Positions 39,001-52,528 of a stretch of DNA of 64,000 nt are shown one piece after another. The stretch lies in assembly GCA_003640385.1 (NCBI GenBank), contig RCAB01000131.1, positions 62,001 through 126,000 of the forward strand, in the 5' to 3' direction. Source of the DNA: Setaria digitata. Its lineage: Eukaryota > Nematoda > Chromadorea > Rhabditida > Setariidae. Both the position numbers and the translations under genes were made by a program. The notes under the pieces are model-generated. The model worked only from the letters and a program-made list of their open reading frames with translations. It did not search any database and was not told where the DNA came from. Within the stretch, counting starts at the first letter, position 1; the number at the start of each line of letters is the position of its first letter.

Positions 39001-39815
39001 TTATCAGTTGTTAATTTGAAAGAAAGCTATCAATTTTCAAAACCTTAATCTGCGCCAATAATAAAATACGAATGAGGACATCAAAACCAAGCAGGTCTGC
39101 AGATGAAGAAATGCCATCTAATTAGATCATTTCATTTTAGGATCATTTAATGAAAAAAAGAATTTATCATCCATTCCCCATCCTAAATGGACAGTTTGAA
39201 CATTTGACTCGCAATTTTTGTAGAGGCATCTTCTAATAATGCACACCTGGAACGATGTGTCGAATAATGGAATGAATGTACACAACAATTCGTGATTTGA
39301 GATAAATCAATAATTTATGGAAAAGCATTGAATGAGCACAGACGGTCAATACGATTCACTTCTAAATAAACAAATTTAATTACAGGTAAATAAAATGAAG
39401 TTGGAAAGCGACAAATAGCGATGAGGAAGAAAAGGAAGTGATCAGTTAAAGTTGTAAAGACTTCGAATCAATTAATGTGCAATGTGAAACATTGAATAGC
39501 GCATCTGACGTAAACTTCACCGAGAAATCTCAGATCAATCAATCAATAATCGAGAATCGAATGACATTTATTGGTAGAGGACGACGATACTTCAGTTCTG
39601 GACGTGATAGTCAGTTGGGCATTTCATTTTCAAATTTTACAACCAATCTTAATTGCACTGCCTGCTATCCTTACACATAAATATCACTGAATAGTAGTAC
39701 CGATGGTAGTAATAGCAATAAAATGTAGTAATACTAAGCCCGTTGTCCTTCAATGACCTTAGTGTCGGGTAAGTATTGTAGGTTTGGGAAAAGGCACGGG
39801 TAGCACTCATTGTGC

Positions 39816-39955
39816 CACTAGTACCACTTCTCCAAAACTGATGCTGCAACTTCAACTGGCACCACTGCNAATCACCCAGCACTCATTGTGCCACTAGTAC
39901 CACTTCTCCAAAACTGATGCTGCAACTTCAACTGGCACCACTGCAGCTGCAGCTG
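39816..39955. repeat. Near-duplicate flanking single N at 39869
   Basis: The sequence from CACTCATTGTGCC to ACCACTGC recurs on both sides of the N. It overlaps the low-coordinate end of the exon candidate at 39901-40079, so that boundary is suspect. Confidence -1.
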
Positions 39956-40079
39956 CAGTTAGCGGTAAATCATGAGAACGACGCGGACTACAAAGAGACA
40001 TGCCACTCTGCGAGTCGCTTCTGTCTATTTCATTGTCCTCTTCCCGCCCGTCCTCAGAAATTTGAATTTTTGAGATGCT
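39901..40079 (-). CDS. Exon-like segment, acidic with an Ala run
   Basis: A TTGTTATCAG acceptor opens 59 codons: SISKIQISEDGREEDNEIDR, a Ser/Arg segment, then TAAAAAVVPVEVAASVLEKW. It ends at an AAGTG|GTACTAG donor in phase 2, or two codons later at a stop. The Ala run comes from (GCAGCT) repeats. It lies upstream of the KASH gene on the same strand and might be an extra 5' exon of it, but its phase does not fit the KASH exon at 27752. Its left end touches a duplicated assembly join (N at 39869), so the 3' boundary may be distorted. Confidence -1.
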
Positions 40080-40599
40080 CTGATAACAATGAAACCATAA
40101 AGGGTAGGACACTGTCCCTTCAGTGCTCTGTTGATAACTGATAAGTGATAGCAGAATAGATACTCGGAAGGAGAGGATAAGATACATTTCGATGGAGATT
40201 ACGGAGTGGCTTCTGTTTCGATTGACTGCAGAGACACTCCTTCACCGTTTCCGGACTTATGACACAGACACACCTCACGCATTCCCATCCCAAGAACGTG
40301 GACAGTGCCGAAAGATCTGCCTAACAGAACGGTTATTCTTGCTTCAGAGCAGAGAACTACCGTATCTTCAACTGATTCACACTAGCTGTCCAGATTTCAG
40401 TGACCTGCGAAGACACCAAATGTTTTTTTACACAGTAGGGTTTCGTTCAAATATGCCATTCAGTAATCACAACAGACAGATTCCTCTTCGTCAGAGCACT
40501 CGAGACTTGGTGATATTATATCAGAGTGATAATGTGTGATGATCAGATGAGCGATGATAATGGAATGTGATGTTTGCTGAAGACTTGCGAGATAAGAAA

Positions 40600-43360
40600 A
40601 TAGTATTTTGTGGACAGCTCTTACTCTTTTGGAGGAAGATTAGAAAGGGTTGTATTGAGTTGCGGATAAACAAACAAAACTTTTAGAGAAGAGAGCTTTT
40701 TCAGGCGGAGAAGGATAAAACATTCAAACCAACACATATACAAACAACTGCTGTTGTGATAATTGATACTATCAGTCATGAAAAATGACTGTGAATGGAA
40801 TTTCCTGCAGCAATTGAATTGATCCATCGAAGTGAACGGCCATATTATTTTTTGTCGAACGACGTCATTACTTCATTTCCATATTTCAACAGTACGGTAT
40901 GAAGGAAAATGAATGAAGAGGAAATTGCAGTGTGTCCTCAAGTTAACATAAATCAAACAAAAAGGTTCGCAGCTGGTGACGATAGCGCATAATCAGAGCA
41001 TAGCAATTGAAATTGATTGACGGGAAATGTTGCCGTATTTTAAAAAGCATATAATTAGGTTATAGTCATACAAACTACATCGATATCTTGTGTAAGTTGC
41101 ATCGTCACAGAGGTTGGAAAAAAAGGATTAAGTAGCAGCACAACTATCGACCTCATAGACAAATAGGACGAGACAAATTGCAGCAGAAAAGGAAACAGTA
41201 GGAGGGGTAGAAAAGTTATCTGTCAGATCCTAAGAAATCAGAAGTCGGCAAAAAGTGTAGACAGAAACCATAACTTTATTACTCAGGCAAATCCATTCTC
41301 AACGGAAGCAATCACCATGCCGACCTATTCGAGAATGAAATTATCGAGAAAAGGTAGCTGAAACAGAATTATCTATCTCCAAGGTGAGAAAAAGGTAAGC
41401 TTTGATAACTAGGAAGCACAGTTCTCATCTTTCCCATTTCACATGAACAATAGCTACGATTGTGCCAGCGTCTACTTCACAGCACCACGGCACACATTTT
41501 CAGCAACACCTACAGAATCCCCTCTGCATAGGCAGAATTTCCATCCTACATCATAACTTGCAACAGACAGTGCAGCTAATTAAGCTACTGGACTACTTTC
41601 TCCACGAGAACGAAGTATGCTAAAGCTACATAAATGTACGTGATAACAAATCATTCTATTTAGCAATTAGTGGGATGCTGGACGTCGTATCTTTCGCTGG
41701 AAGAAAATCACTTCTCTTACCAGTTCATTCCAGGTTATTTTTAGGTGGAAATTTTTGATGAATACTCTTAACTGGCAACGCATTTCGAACGACTGTTTCC
41801 TGTGAAGAAACAAGAAAAAGTGCTTGAAACATGTGCCCCTCAGATTCATGGAAGCTTCTGAAAAGCCTATCAGCTGATAGTTGATGCTAACTAACAGCTG
41901 TCATTAGCAGAAATGTCTATGGAAAAGTGCCGATGGCGAGAAATGAATGTATCATCAGCTAAATGGATGGAATTCGTCACGAGCGACACTGCCGTTCGGA
42001 TTCAGCTGCAGAACCACTTCCTTCCTGCCACCAGGTGAACTCCCGAAAGGTATGTGGAATAAAATTGTTGTCTTGGGAAAGTTGTTCCTTTGAATGCTAC
42101 ACACATAATGAACGTTTTATTTGCCGAACCCTCCATAATTTTACTCCTCCACTTCCCGAACTGACAAAACTTAAATACTAAGCTTATCTTATCCCTAACG
42201 TGCATATCAAATTTGTTTACAATATCTGTCTATATCAGAGTGTTAAATTTCAATCTTTTAGATGATTCTAAAAAGAAATGATGAGGGTTGAAACATTGAA
42301 TGGACATATTTGCTTCGTCTAAGTGAACAGACATGAGTTATGAAGCATGAAGGATTCTGTCCAGTGACCTTTGAACCAGGTCAGTGATCTGATGAGATCT
42401 GAATAGACAATCACCAATCGGATGGATCATATTGTATCAACCTAAACATATATCTTAGAAGGCTATATTTGGTAACGCTGCTACTAAGATCACTTATTAC
42501 AAATATGGGGGACAAATGATACAAAGGAATTATTAGTTTTGCTAAAATCACACCATTGCTTCAGCTGATTGAATAAAGTATGGGTGGAACAGACGAAGCA
42601 TGTTAAGCTAGGAAATATAGTACTGCATTATTTCGTGGAGAGGAAGAGGTAAGGATCAACAAAAATTATCTTCGGTCAGTTGAAAATGCGAGAGATAGCA
42701 AAAAATACTTTTAATCAAATAATGGCAAACTTACCCAACAATCATTCCTTTTCTTGCTTCCTCTCTCGAATTCCTCAACAATTCGGGATAATAAGAGTTG
42801 ATTACGACAATAAAAATTAATTATATGCATAAAAACAATAAATAATTCGCACCATGAAAAACTAAATTTTTATAACCTTGCTATATGAAAATTCAGCTAC
42901 TCAGCCAGAGGAGAGGGAAATAGGAAAATGAAGACGGAGAAGTTTTGAATGATAATTGGATACTCAAATAAATATGGATTTCTGCAAAATGCAATCAGTC
43001 CCCACACCTGAGACACTGAACATTATGCGATTTGAATGCAGCAATTAGTGGGATTTTTTTCCCTTTAATAAAGAAGAAAAATGATAAACTGAAACTTATA
43101 TAAAAATATGAATGAGATGTACAAGGAAACATCAAAATTAATAACATAAACAGATATACATATAGTTCATTAATGAGATAGTGACATTTTCACCGATATA
43201 TATGAATGACTTGCTAAAATGTAGGCATGGAAAAATTTCAATGCTTGAGAGTTGGAGGACAAAATGAGTCGTTGGACAGTTTCTTATTAGGGGTGAAATA
43301 CAAAGACGAAAATGGAAACTCTAATACACTATTTTGTTCTATATGCATGCGTACATCTAA
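40600..43360. other. Non-coding interval downstream of acyltransferase A
   Basis: Open frames at 41963-42205 exist on both strands and cancel as evidence. No splice-supported exon. Confidence -1.
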
Positions 43361-43368
43361 AATACAAG

Positions 43369-43845
43369 TTATCTCATAGAACTGCAACCTGTGCCTCTTA
43401 ATAAACAAAGATTTTTTTTTAGTTTAATGCAATCAGTTCGACTTTTCATGCCACAAGATTTAGAATTCATCCCCTCTTCAAACTGTACCTTTGTGCTCTT
43501 CATTCCCTTAAAAATGTTTTGGCAGAGAGTGAAAAAACCAAGAAAAAAATAACAAATCAACAAAGAATCAACCGTCACAGAAAACTGCAAATAATTTTTT
43601 GAAAAAAAAGTAGGAAAAAATATTTCGACATATACAATTCTTTCTTGAAAGAATCCCCGATTGGAACTGACAATGAAAAACCTGGTAATGCCGATGATCC
43701 CGTTCTTTACCTTTACATCTGAAAATATACCACTGCTGTAAAAGAGTAACTCTGATAAACAACATTTCCAAAAAAAAAAAATAACAATCAAACGCCCCAC
43801 TAACACAGAAAAGCCAAGATCAGGAATTAACTTACCCAACATCAT
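43369..43845 (-). other. 158-codon open frame in the 3' region of acyltransferase A
   Basis: An open frame begins with ATGATG one base after the acyltransferase A stop codon and runs 158 codons, the longest in the window. It is Phe/Ile/Leu-rich at first and Lys/Cys-rich at the end, with no recognised motif. The strand is T-rich, which suppresses stop codons, so chance remains possible. A TTGG|GTAAGTTAA donor-like site sits about 15 bases into it and may mark a 3'-UTR intron. Confidence -1.
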
Positions 43846-43846
43846 A

Positions 43847-46294
43847 CTAGAAGGTATATTTGGCTGCTTGAATTGCTATTCGTTCAAATCCACCAAACAG
43901 AAGCTGAGAACCGAGAAAGATAATGACTGTTGATATTGCTAATAAATGTTGCGATGGGTAATTGAGGAATAGATATATCAAGAATACCGATGTAAATAAC
44001 CAGAACAACACCACAGCTCCGTAGACCATCGCAGACTTGGTCGTCAACTATAGAGTAACATCATTAGAGAGCATAATATCTTGCCTTTATTAACAAACTT
44101 TCTTGATTTAAAAAAGAAAGTCTATTTTAAATTTTTCAAATTTTTGCGAACCTAGGAAAAAAATTGAACAGTAACAAAAATGTCTATTTATAGAAGCATT
44201 TCTATTTTACGCATGAAAATGTAGCACTTAAATTTCAAACACATTCCTAGTATGTGAATTCCAGAGAGACGCCAAAACTTTAGTAAATAAATAGGAACTA
44301 GTATAATAAGAACTAGGGATGAAATTATCCAGAAACAATTATAATGATAAAGACGAAAAAGTTTACCTTAAAAATTTCATCGTTTGAATCAGCTATGAAA
44401 ATTCGATGTTGAATTTCATTAGAATGATAAAATTTCGTAAGTTTTTCTTCTTTTCCCTTCCAGCGATTGATAAGCCACTGCGCAATCAATTCGTCATCTT
44501 TCTTTGGTAAACTACTGGCATCGACTTTACTCACATAAAAATGGATATTCTTCGGACATGAACCATTTGAAAATAATTCAAATTCGGATTGTACGATAGC
44601 ATCAGCATAAGCGACTGTCACATCATATATGGTTTTCACGTACTCTACTGAAATATATCGCCCTAATAGGTTTGAAAAAATCTGTCAATAAAATGGAAAG
44701 TGAGTTGTCTGGTAGAAGGTATAAAGACAGAATGATTAGTAAATAAAAAATGAGTTGAATAACAAGTATTATTCACTTTCATTCTGTCTCGATATTAATC
44801 TTACTCATTACAACTGATATTTAAGATTTTCTAAGCAATCCAAAGAAAAAAATGATGATTAACCCTGTCGCATTTTCCTCAGTATTACTTTGAATCCCGT
44901 CGTCCTAGGATGAAGTACATAGTTATAATGGACTAAACCGCGCTTCAACGCAAACTGCCGACTTCTTTCAGTTGCTCGATAATCCTTGTCGGTCCCTTCA
45001 GGAAAAAGAAGCAGCTATAAATATTCGACAGGATAATATTGGGAATAATACTAGCACAGATAATAATCTGGAGAGACATGATACAAGTGAATGTATGAAT
45101 AGTGTGGACAGTATTAGGTAACAAGGACAACATAAGTCAATTGAATTAAGTTTTAGCACCGTTACACGTAGTGCTAAAAATTGATTTTCCAACTTGATAT
45201 CACAGGTATTGATTGATTACCTGGTATGCGTGTTTTGAATTAGCATAATAATCGATCATCGCCTCAATATGTGCTTGATCATTCTCAAAGCGTCGTGTAA
45301 GAAACAAGTAAGCGTTCATGGCCATTGCCCAGCCAGCTCCAGGTAGATGTTTCACTATTGCCTGTTGTAGAAAAATTACACGTTAATAGTCTTTCTTCCG
45401 TTTCTGCTTGATTAATGTTAATTTAAGATGCAGCAAAAAACCTCTGAAGCGCTCAGTATATCAGTCAAGCAGTCCAGGTAAAACATCGCTTCCATACTTC
45501 AAATTATTCGTAAAACTGCATTAAATAAGATCCTTTGAAATAAGATTACTAGTAAAAGCCAATACTATCAGTATATTTTAACTACAACGGTGTCATTTTA
45601 CGCCTTCCTTAACATTATCTAACACTGAAGGATTGCAAGTAGAAAAAGCCAATCTTCATTGTAAGCAAACCTTCAACGATATTTTTTGTGATGTTAAAAG
45701 CCACGGATCTATCCGGATAAGTGCATTCCAGAAAAACAACCAATCTAAGCATGTCCGGTGATTCATGATTATAAGTGCCGGTTCACCGTGGTCTATTTTG
45801 ACACCAGATACTGTTATATGTGCTCCGAAAAAAACTTCAATAAGTCCCTGAAATGATTTACTTCTTTAATCCATCTCAGTATCATATCTACTCAATCTTT
45901 CGTTCTCCTTCTGTCTTTCTCATTGAACTCCTAGTTGGCTTAAAAGATTTTAAGTGGAATGACAAATACTGATTAAATTTTGATTTCACCGAGAAAGGGA
46001 ACTTGCGTAATCAAAGATCCGTAAGGAAGCCCGGCAAAGCAAGATTCACCTCGGTGTATATTTCTTAGCTAATGTTGTAAAACAAAAACTTACGCAGGGC
46101 ATAAACATCCAGAAGCCAATAAGTCGGTCAACCGTTCTCCTCCATAATGAATGATTGAGAAACATCAACGGCAAAAGTGGCGTAAGGAAATAAACTGAAC
46201 TCATTATTGCAGATAAGAAGATAAATGTACAGACAAATACACCCTTAGCTTGCATCCACCATGTTGTATTTGTTAAGTTCGGTGGTTCACCCAT
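43847..46294 (-). CDS. LCLAT1/ACL-8-type lysophospholipid acyltransferase, copy A
   Basis: Predicted ER-membrane acyltransferase that uses acyl-CoA to acylate the sn-1/sn-2 position of lysophospholipids (lysocardiolipin, lyso-PI or lyso-PA class). Exons, 5' to 3': 46294-46094, 45847-45671, 45361-45221, 45014-44864, 44647-44367, 44047-43847. All phases join, giving 383 residues. Residues 15-45 form a hydrophobic N-terminal region. Catalytic block I is NHRTCLDW (His97, Asp102), followed by PGAGWAM, block III FPEGTD (178-182) and LHPRTTGF. The last exon encodes two hydrophobic segments. The family usually has Arg/Met after NHRT where this copy has Cys100. The catalytic His and Asp are intact. 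It lies about 3.2 kb downstream of its paralogue on the same strand and shares three of five intron positions with it. Family certain; substrate unknown. Confidence -1.
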
Positions 46295-46299
46295 TTGAT

Positions 46300-49200
46300 A
46301 ACTGTATGAAATTTCTGCTAGAAGAAAGGCTATTATTTTGAAAGGAAAAAGGAAAAAAAAATTTGCATACAGATTCGGTTAAAATCATTTTCATCCTTTT
46401 TGTCCATAAAATATAGCTGAAGTTCATCAACAAACGTTTTGATGGTATCCCATCATCTAAGACTGGTTTCTCACCCTATTTCCTTCTTCCACGGAAATTA
46501 ATTCTTTCATATACAGTGCTTCAGAATTTCAGACTGTTGACAAACGAGCTTCAATCATTCTCACCCCATTCATTGGTGTCGAATCTAACATTTCCTACTG
46601 GGTTTCCGGATTTCATGCACACATCATCCAAAACAATAGCACTGAACATATTTCATAACCAGTTGCGTCTTTGATTTCTTTTTAAACAATGTTTTCAAAT
46701 GACACATATTATATAAAATACCCTCTGGAAACGAACAAAACAAAATTCATAATTCAAATAAGATTTAAATGTCTCAGGAGATCATTCTCATCTCAAAACA
46801 AACTAGTAAATTAATTATCTTCAAAACGAACCAAGATTCCATCATTAATTTTAATAAGATCGTCAAAATATTGTTACCTTTCAGCAGGACAATTTAGCAT
46901 TTTCCAAGGGAAAAATACAGGGATAGTTGCTCAGTGGTATTTTAGAAAAAGGCATATAGAGGAAAAGTCCAGGTTAACAGTGCTATCACTGATACATATA
47001 TTTGATCTATATAAACTACTTTATCTGAATCAATTGATCGTGATAGCCGAGCCAGTTAACAGATTCTCTTATAATTTTATGCGGAAAATTTATGGCACCT
47101 AAAGAGTGATGATAGTCAATCTAGAACCTTGTTTTGAATCTATAACCGTCGAGGTTAACTCATAAAACTGAATCGATTCCTATTACATTTACTATCCGAT
47201 AGGAAATGATGACAGTAGTTCACTGTAACAGATAATAAGCACCAAAGAGAAAATCAACGAATTTAAAATACCAAGAAAAACTATGCTGGTTCTATCCTTT
47301 TCTATCAATGGACATGTGAGAAATGGGAATGAACAAAGTTCGGAATATTTCCAGGAATCAAAACCTAACCTTATTTTTTGTCTCTCTTTCCCATTCTCTT
47401 GAAAAAAGACAAGCCCAAAGTTTCGAATAAAGTTTAAAATCCTACACCCACTACTAGAGTGATTTATGGAATAGAATGACATGAAGGTTTAAAGGTGACA
47501 ATTTGTGAATGGAAGGTAATGTTGAACCTTCTGTAGCAAAGCTACTTTTATTTGTCTTTTTATTTCTATCTTTCATCTGCTTATTCCATTTAACTCAAAA
47601 GAGGACACTAATAATATTTCGTATACTACACGACGCTTCATCGGATCGGCAAACAGCTCTTGGATTTATGAATAAAAATTGATTGAATTACTGAACAGTA
47701 AACAAACAAAAAGAAATGCGGAGAGAAAAAGTGACATTTAGTGTAAGAGTTTGACGATCAGCGATGAGAAGTTTACTGAGTTCAACGATCGCTCCTTCTT
47801 GTCCCACTCTTTCTTTCTTATTTTGTGAAGATTCTTCATTTTAAAAATTTCTGTTACTTGGTTTTTCTCTTTTTTAGAGTAAACTGAAACGATCGGAAAA
47901 TTTCCCGAAATAAATGCATCGCTTTTACCTCATCGGAATGTAAACCGATAAGAGTACTCTAAGCAGAGCTTTACATCTGTTGCACAATGATACGGATATG
48001 CTGCAATCGTAAATTAATTAAATTAAATGGATCAACGAATTTAGTAATATACACAGTTGTTAAAAAAGAGTAGGGTAAAATACTCAAAAGTAGGAAGGGA
48101 TACGGATAGGTACAGGCTCAAACTGTGGGAGATGCAAATATTCCTATAAGTATGACAGAAATCAACTGATAACTGATATTTCTTCCCATTACAGGGCTCC
48201 AGTGGATACTTTTAGTCACTCGTTTAACATCTGGTCATCTCTTAAATATTTAAGGTTACTTGACATAAGCTTCGAGTAATTAACAAGCATCATCATATTC
48301 CTCTACATTGTTAAGTGATTGTGTGTACGAATATGACTGTACTAAGAAATCCCGCAAATCCAGTTGATTAAATTAGAAGAAAAGGTAAGGTGTAATGATT
48401 CTTGCGGATAAATGAACAAGCTGTAGAATGTCGAAGCTCCGTTTCATGCAAAGCAGTAACATCAAAAGAATATACAAAAACGCTCAGTAAACGAATTTCG
48501 GAATGCTTAAGAGAAGTATAAAACGAAAGCACATTTTTAGTTCATTTTATCGAATATTTATCTTCTAAAAGGAAGAAATAAAGGTCAACGGAATTTAGTA
48601 CACATCTAGAAATCTAGTACACATCCCTATGCGCAATTCAAATAAATAAAAGACCTATGTTAAAGCCCCTTATACAATACTTGAGGAACAGCTGAACATG
48701 CTGGAAAAATACACACACATTATAAATGTAATCGTTGACAAAAGGAAGTGGCATTGTGTGAAATTATGAAAGAATAGTCTAATGAGTTGGAGCATCTTTT
48801 TTTTTTTAAATATTCCACAAACCATCCGTTAAATAGTTCTGGGTTTTGGGGTGAGTTTCATTTGCGGACAAGCTTCTTTGGTCAACTACATCTATTGCAT
48901 ACCCAAGCTAATCTAAAATCACTTCCAAATATCTGCTTGGAAACATCAAACAATAACCAAATACAATTTCCTAATGAACTTTTACGGAAGCAGTGAAAAA
49001 ATAAGTAAACAGGAATTATGATATGAAAAACTATTACAGAATATCTTAGGAAAACAAGACAGTCTCATACAACCTAAAAAACAATCTGAAAGCAACTCAC
49101 AGTTTTTAAGCATATAATTGGATCGCTCCACTGCTGTTAATCAACACTTGGCCGTATCATTTTTGGTTACACGAAGTATCAAAGAATAATAAGTTCATCG

Positions 49201-49450
49201 GTACTATCTTCCCATACTGCGATAAAAATTTATGCGTATTGGTATGGCATAAAAAAAATGATGGATACCGCGAAAGAGAGGGAAGAGAAATTCCAATGTT
49301 CTGCTTAATTTCGACAAAAGCAGCACTACTGACAAAAACCATTTTCCCTAACTATTACGAGGTATGAAACAAAAAAAGCAAAACAAACAGTATTTATATG
49401 ACTCAAATATTATGCATAATTTTGGTCCATTTGCTGCTGGTTATACATCT
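46300..49450. other. Interval between the two acyltransferases
   Basis: About 3.1 kb with no supported exon beyond the weak 96-codon frame at 47192. Should contain the copy A promoter or trans-splice site and the copy B 3' end. Confidence -1.
47192..47482 (-). other. 96-codon open frame with a C-terminal hydrophobic helix, weak
   Basis: The frame starts MSFYSINHSSSGC and ends with a hydrophobic stretch (ILNSLIFSLVLIICYSELL). It lies between the two acyltransferases, on the same strand. There is no homology I recognise and no splice context. I list it only because the 46.3-49.4 kb interval otherwise holds no gene that I can see. Confidence -1.
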
Positions 49451-49454
49451 TTCA

Positions 49455-52400
49455 CTATTTTCTGGATAGCTGCAGTGCCAAATTTTGGACACCAGCATGT
49501 TGCCAATGACAATATACGTAAAAAACGCAAGCAAAGAATACGTAAACCCTGACAACAGAAAAATGAATAGTGAAATAAATCCATATTATAGATATCAATA
49601 GCCAGAATGAAAATGCACAGCAATAACCAATACCTCCTGTATGTACCTGAAAAAAGAAAAAAAAACAGTTTCCTCTAGTGATCGAATAAAAATTTTCAAA
49701 ATATATAAACAGTTCAAATTATTTTAAATAAAAGCATATTAAAAAAAAAAGAAAAAAAAAAAAAACGAAATAGTCTAACTAATGCACAGATAACATATTC
49801 ACAAAAGTATAACTGTTATAGTTTTTGTGCACAATAAAAAAAAAAAACAAATTGTTGAAGATCATACATAGCGATAACCCTCACCATGCTGTACGTCATC
49901 TATGATTTATGATATTCGTACCATTTGTCTACTAATTTCTTACCCTTCTTCCACTGGAACTTCGCAAAAGCAAACATAAAATCAAATCTTAATTATTTAC
50001 AGTAAAGTCCAAATTTCACCTATTACAATATAGTTTATTCCAAGTGTATAGAAGGATTCTAAACACAGAGTTATGTTCCTGTACAAATACCAGGCAAGCA
50101 GAGAGCACCTATTATTTTGAGAAAAGAAAGATAACGAATTTCTTTTGACAAGTAGTAAAAACAAATACTAACCGGCCAAACACATTTCTCACTATTAGGC
50201 AAGAACTTCCTGTGAGGGATATCAGCTTTGTAAAAGTTTTCCAGTCGACTTTCTTTCTCTCGCCAAATTTTATTGATCCAATCAACCAGGCCACAATTAT
50301 CTTTAGGTAAATCATTTTCATTATATTTCTTCACATCGAAATGTACAGCATGTGGAAAGCGACCATTTTGGAGTATCTCCAATTCTGAGCAGACAACTCC
50401 ATCCGGATATCCAACCGTTATGTCGTACACATTCTTTAGATAACTTTCTGCAGCGAAAAGTTAATAACTAAAAATATTCCAAAATAATGACAAAAAAATT
50501 TATTCACTATTAATATTGATAAAATATTTTCTAAGGAAAAAGTAATCATGCAGACCACATTCATCATATTTTCTCTCTAGCTTCAAAATCTCTCAAGGAT
50601 GCCATCTTTTTTTTTCTTTTCTTTTAGCAATTCGACCGTCTGATCGACAATCAGTTCGTCGAGAAAAAGTGAAGTGATTAAAATGAAACATATTTTTATT
50701 TTTTAACGACTGTATAAAAAATGAAAAAAACTTTATCATACTAAGCAAAAAAAAGATTATAGTTGGAGTTATCCACAAATGTATAGACAAACAGCTATTA
50801 AAATATAACCAACTTTCACGCATCAGCTGCACCATATAGGAAAAACCTGTTGTTCGGGGATGCAGAACAAAGTGGTAGATCGGCAAGCCACGTTGTATCG
50901 CAAATTCATCGCTACGTTTTGCAGCTCGTTCACCACGATCCGTCCCCTCCGGAAAAAGTAAAATCTGAAAAATTTATGAATAGTATGAGAAAAGAGAACA
51001 ATAACTTCAATACAAAAAGTTATTAAGGAAAAACGGACACTTAAGTTATGAAAAAAATTAAATATTGATATAAACTATCCAAAAATAAAAACGTTGAGAT
51101 GATTTGTATAGAAAAACAAAAACGAAAAATGAAATTACAAGTTCACTTTGAATAGACTTGTCAGTTTTTAAGAGTAAGAAATAAATAGTTCCTAACTGAG
51201 CAAAATAAAAGTTAACCTGATAGTTATATCCCAGATCTTTATAATAAGTGATCATATCATTCATTGTATGTATGTCATTTTCATAGTTACGTTCTAGGAA
51301 CAAATAAGCCGCACATTGCATAGCCCATCCTAAATTTTGAGTTAAAAAAAATGATCCAACATTAGCAAAATAGGAATGTCAGAAGCGAAATTACCTTTGG
51401 GAAAAGTGGCCCAAAGAAATGTGGGAATAGAACTGAGATAATTTGAAACAAGAATATCAGGGCAATTTGGCTGAAAACTGCAAATAACAATATAATGCGC
51501 TTTCCCAAGCAGAATCAATTTCTCTTGTATCAAACTAGTGAGCCAGTTTCAGTTAATAATTACAACACGAAAGTAATAGTAAATTTAAAGCTCGAATGAA
51601 GAAAAGAATGCAAGAAAAAAACCTGCGCCAGGTATATACTTCAATGGCTTTTTCAGTGATATTTTCTCAGTTGTAAGTAACCATGGGTCCATCCTATACA
51701 ACGCATTCCAAAAGAACATCCAATCAAGCCTTGTTCTATGGTTCATGATGATTAATGCTGGCTCCGAACAGCTTATCATATCACCAGTAATATGAAATTC
51801 GATCCCAAATATGTAATCACAAAGCGACTAAAAAATAGTTTTATTCTGAAGGAAAAAGAGAACACCTACTTCAGTAATGTTTCATTTCCTAATCTTTTAC
51901 TGATATTTTACGTCCAACGATTCGATAAGAGACGAAAACCTAATCCCTAATCAAAAGATTAAGAAATGAAACATGATTCGAGATGGATTCATTCACAAAA
52001 TACCTATATAATTCAGCTCAAAAGCTTGAATTGGAAAATGTCTGGAAAATGTCAATAGCAAATACTACCTAACAGCACATGCTCTCGACAATATCAGACG
52101 GATGGTGAGAATAATGTTAGCATCAGCTGCTTCAGATGAAATAAACGAAGCCAACAGCTTAACTACTGGCTACCCCATATATAACGATTTCTGAGATCGA
52201 TATATTAATGCTGATATATATTAGAGGGATAACCGCTATAACCTGATACCAAATATGGAATCCCATTCATTCAGTTGAGTTCATAGACTGGTGAGAAAAT
52301 TGATTACAATTTTAAATATCGAATTAGAAAAAAGTACATATTTATCCTTGGACTTACCGAAGGTAACATTAACCAACAACCGATAAAACGATCAGCACAT

Positions 52401-52528
52401 GCACGCCACGTAGAAGGTGCAATATATGCAAGTGGAAGGAATGGAAAGAGAAGGAATACGGAACCGAAAAATGATGACACAAATAATAGTAACCAGAAGA
52501 ATAATCCCGTTACACTTGGTAGACCCAT
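49455..52528 (-). CDS. LCLAT1/ACL-8-type lysophospholipid acyltransferase, copy B
   Basis: Same enzyme family as the gene at 43847-46294. Exons, 5' to 3': 52528-52358, 51827-51623, 51329-51217, 50964-50814, 50447-50173, 49646-49455. All phases join, giving 368 residues, close to the family's usual 370-410. An N-terminal hydrophobic helix (about residues 8-33) is followed by block I NHRTRLDW (His87, Asp92), PGAGWAM, block III FPEGTD (167-172) and LHPRTTGF. The C-terminal exon encodes two membrane segments. Block I is the canonical LCLAT1 form with Arg. The second intron splits the PGAG-G region, whereas in copy A it falls after ISLK, about a dozen codons earlier. The remaining introns correspond. 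The start is the ATG giving MGLPSVTG; it aligns with copy A's MGEPPN. Family certain, acyl specificity not readable. Confidence -1.

Larger units (their letters stand above)
33400..39400. other. Mostly non-coding interval
   Basis: No joinable exons. It contains the tRNA-like remnant at 35.3 kb and the multi-frame open patch at 35.8 kb, with ordinary AT-rich DNA elsewhere. Confidence -1.

Noticed and set aside
40192..40539. 115-codon plus-strand frame and an overlapping 53-codon minus-strand frame
   Set aside because: Both strands are open in a GC-richer patch; no clear splice sites for either, so no call made.
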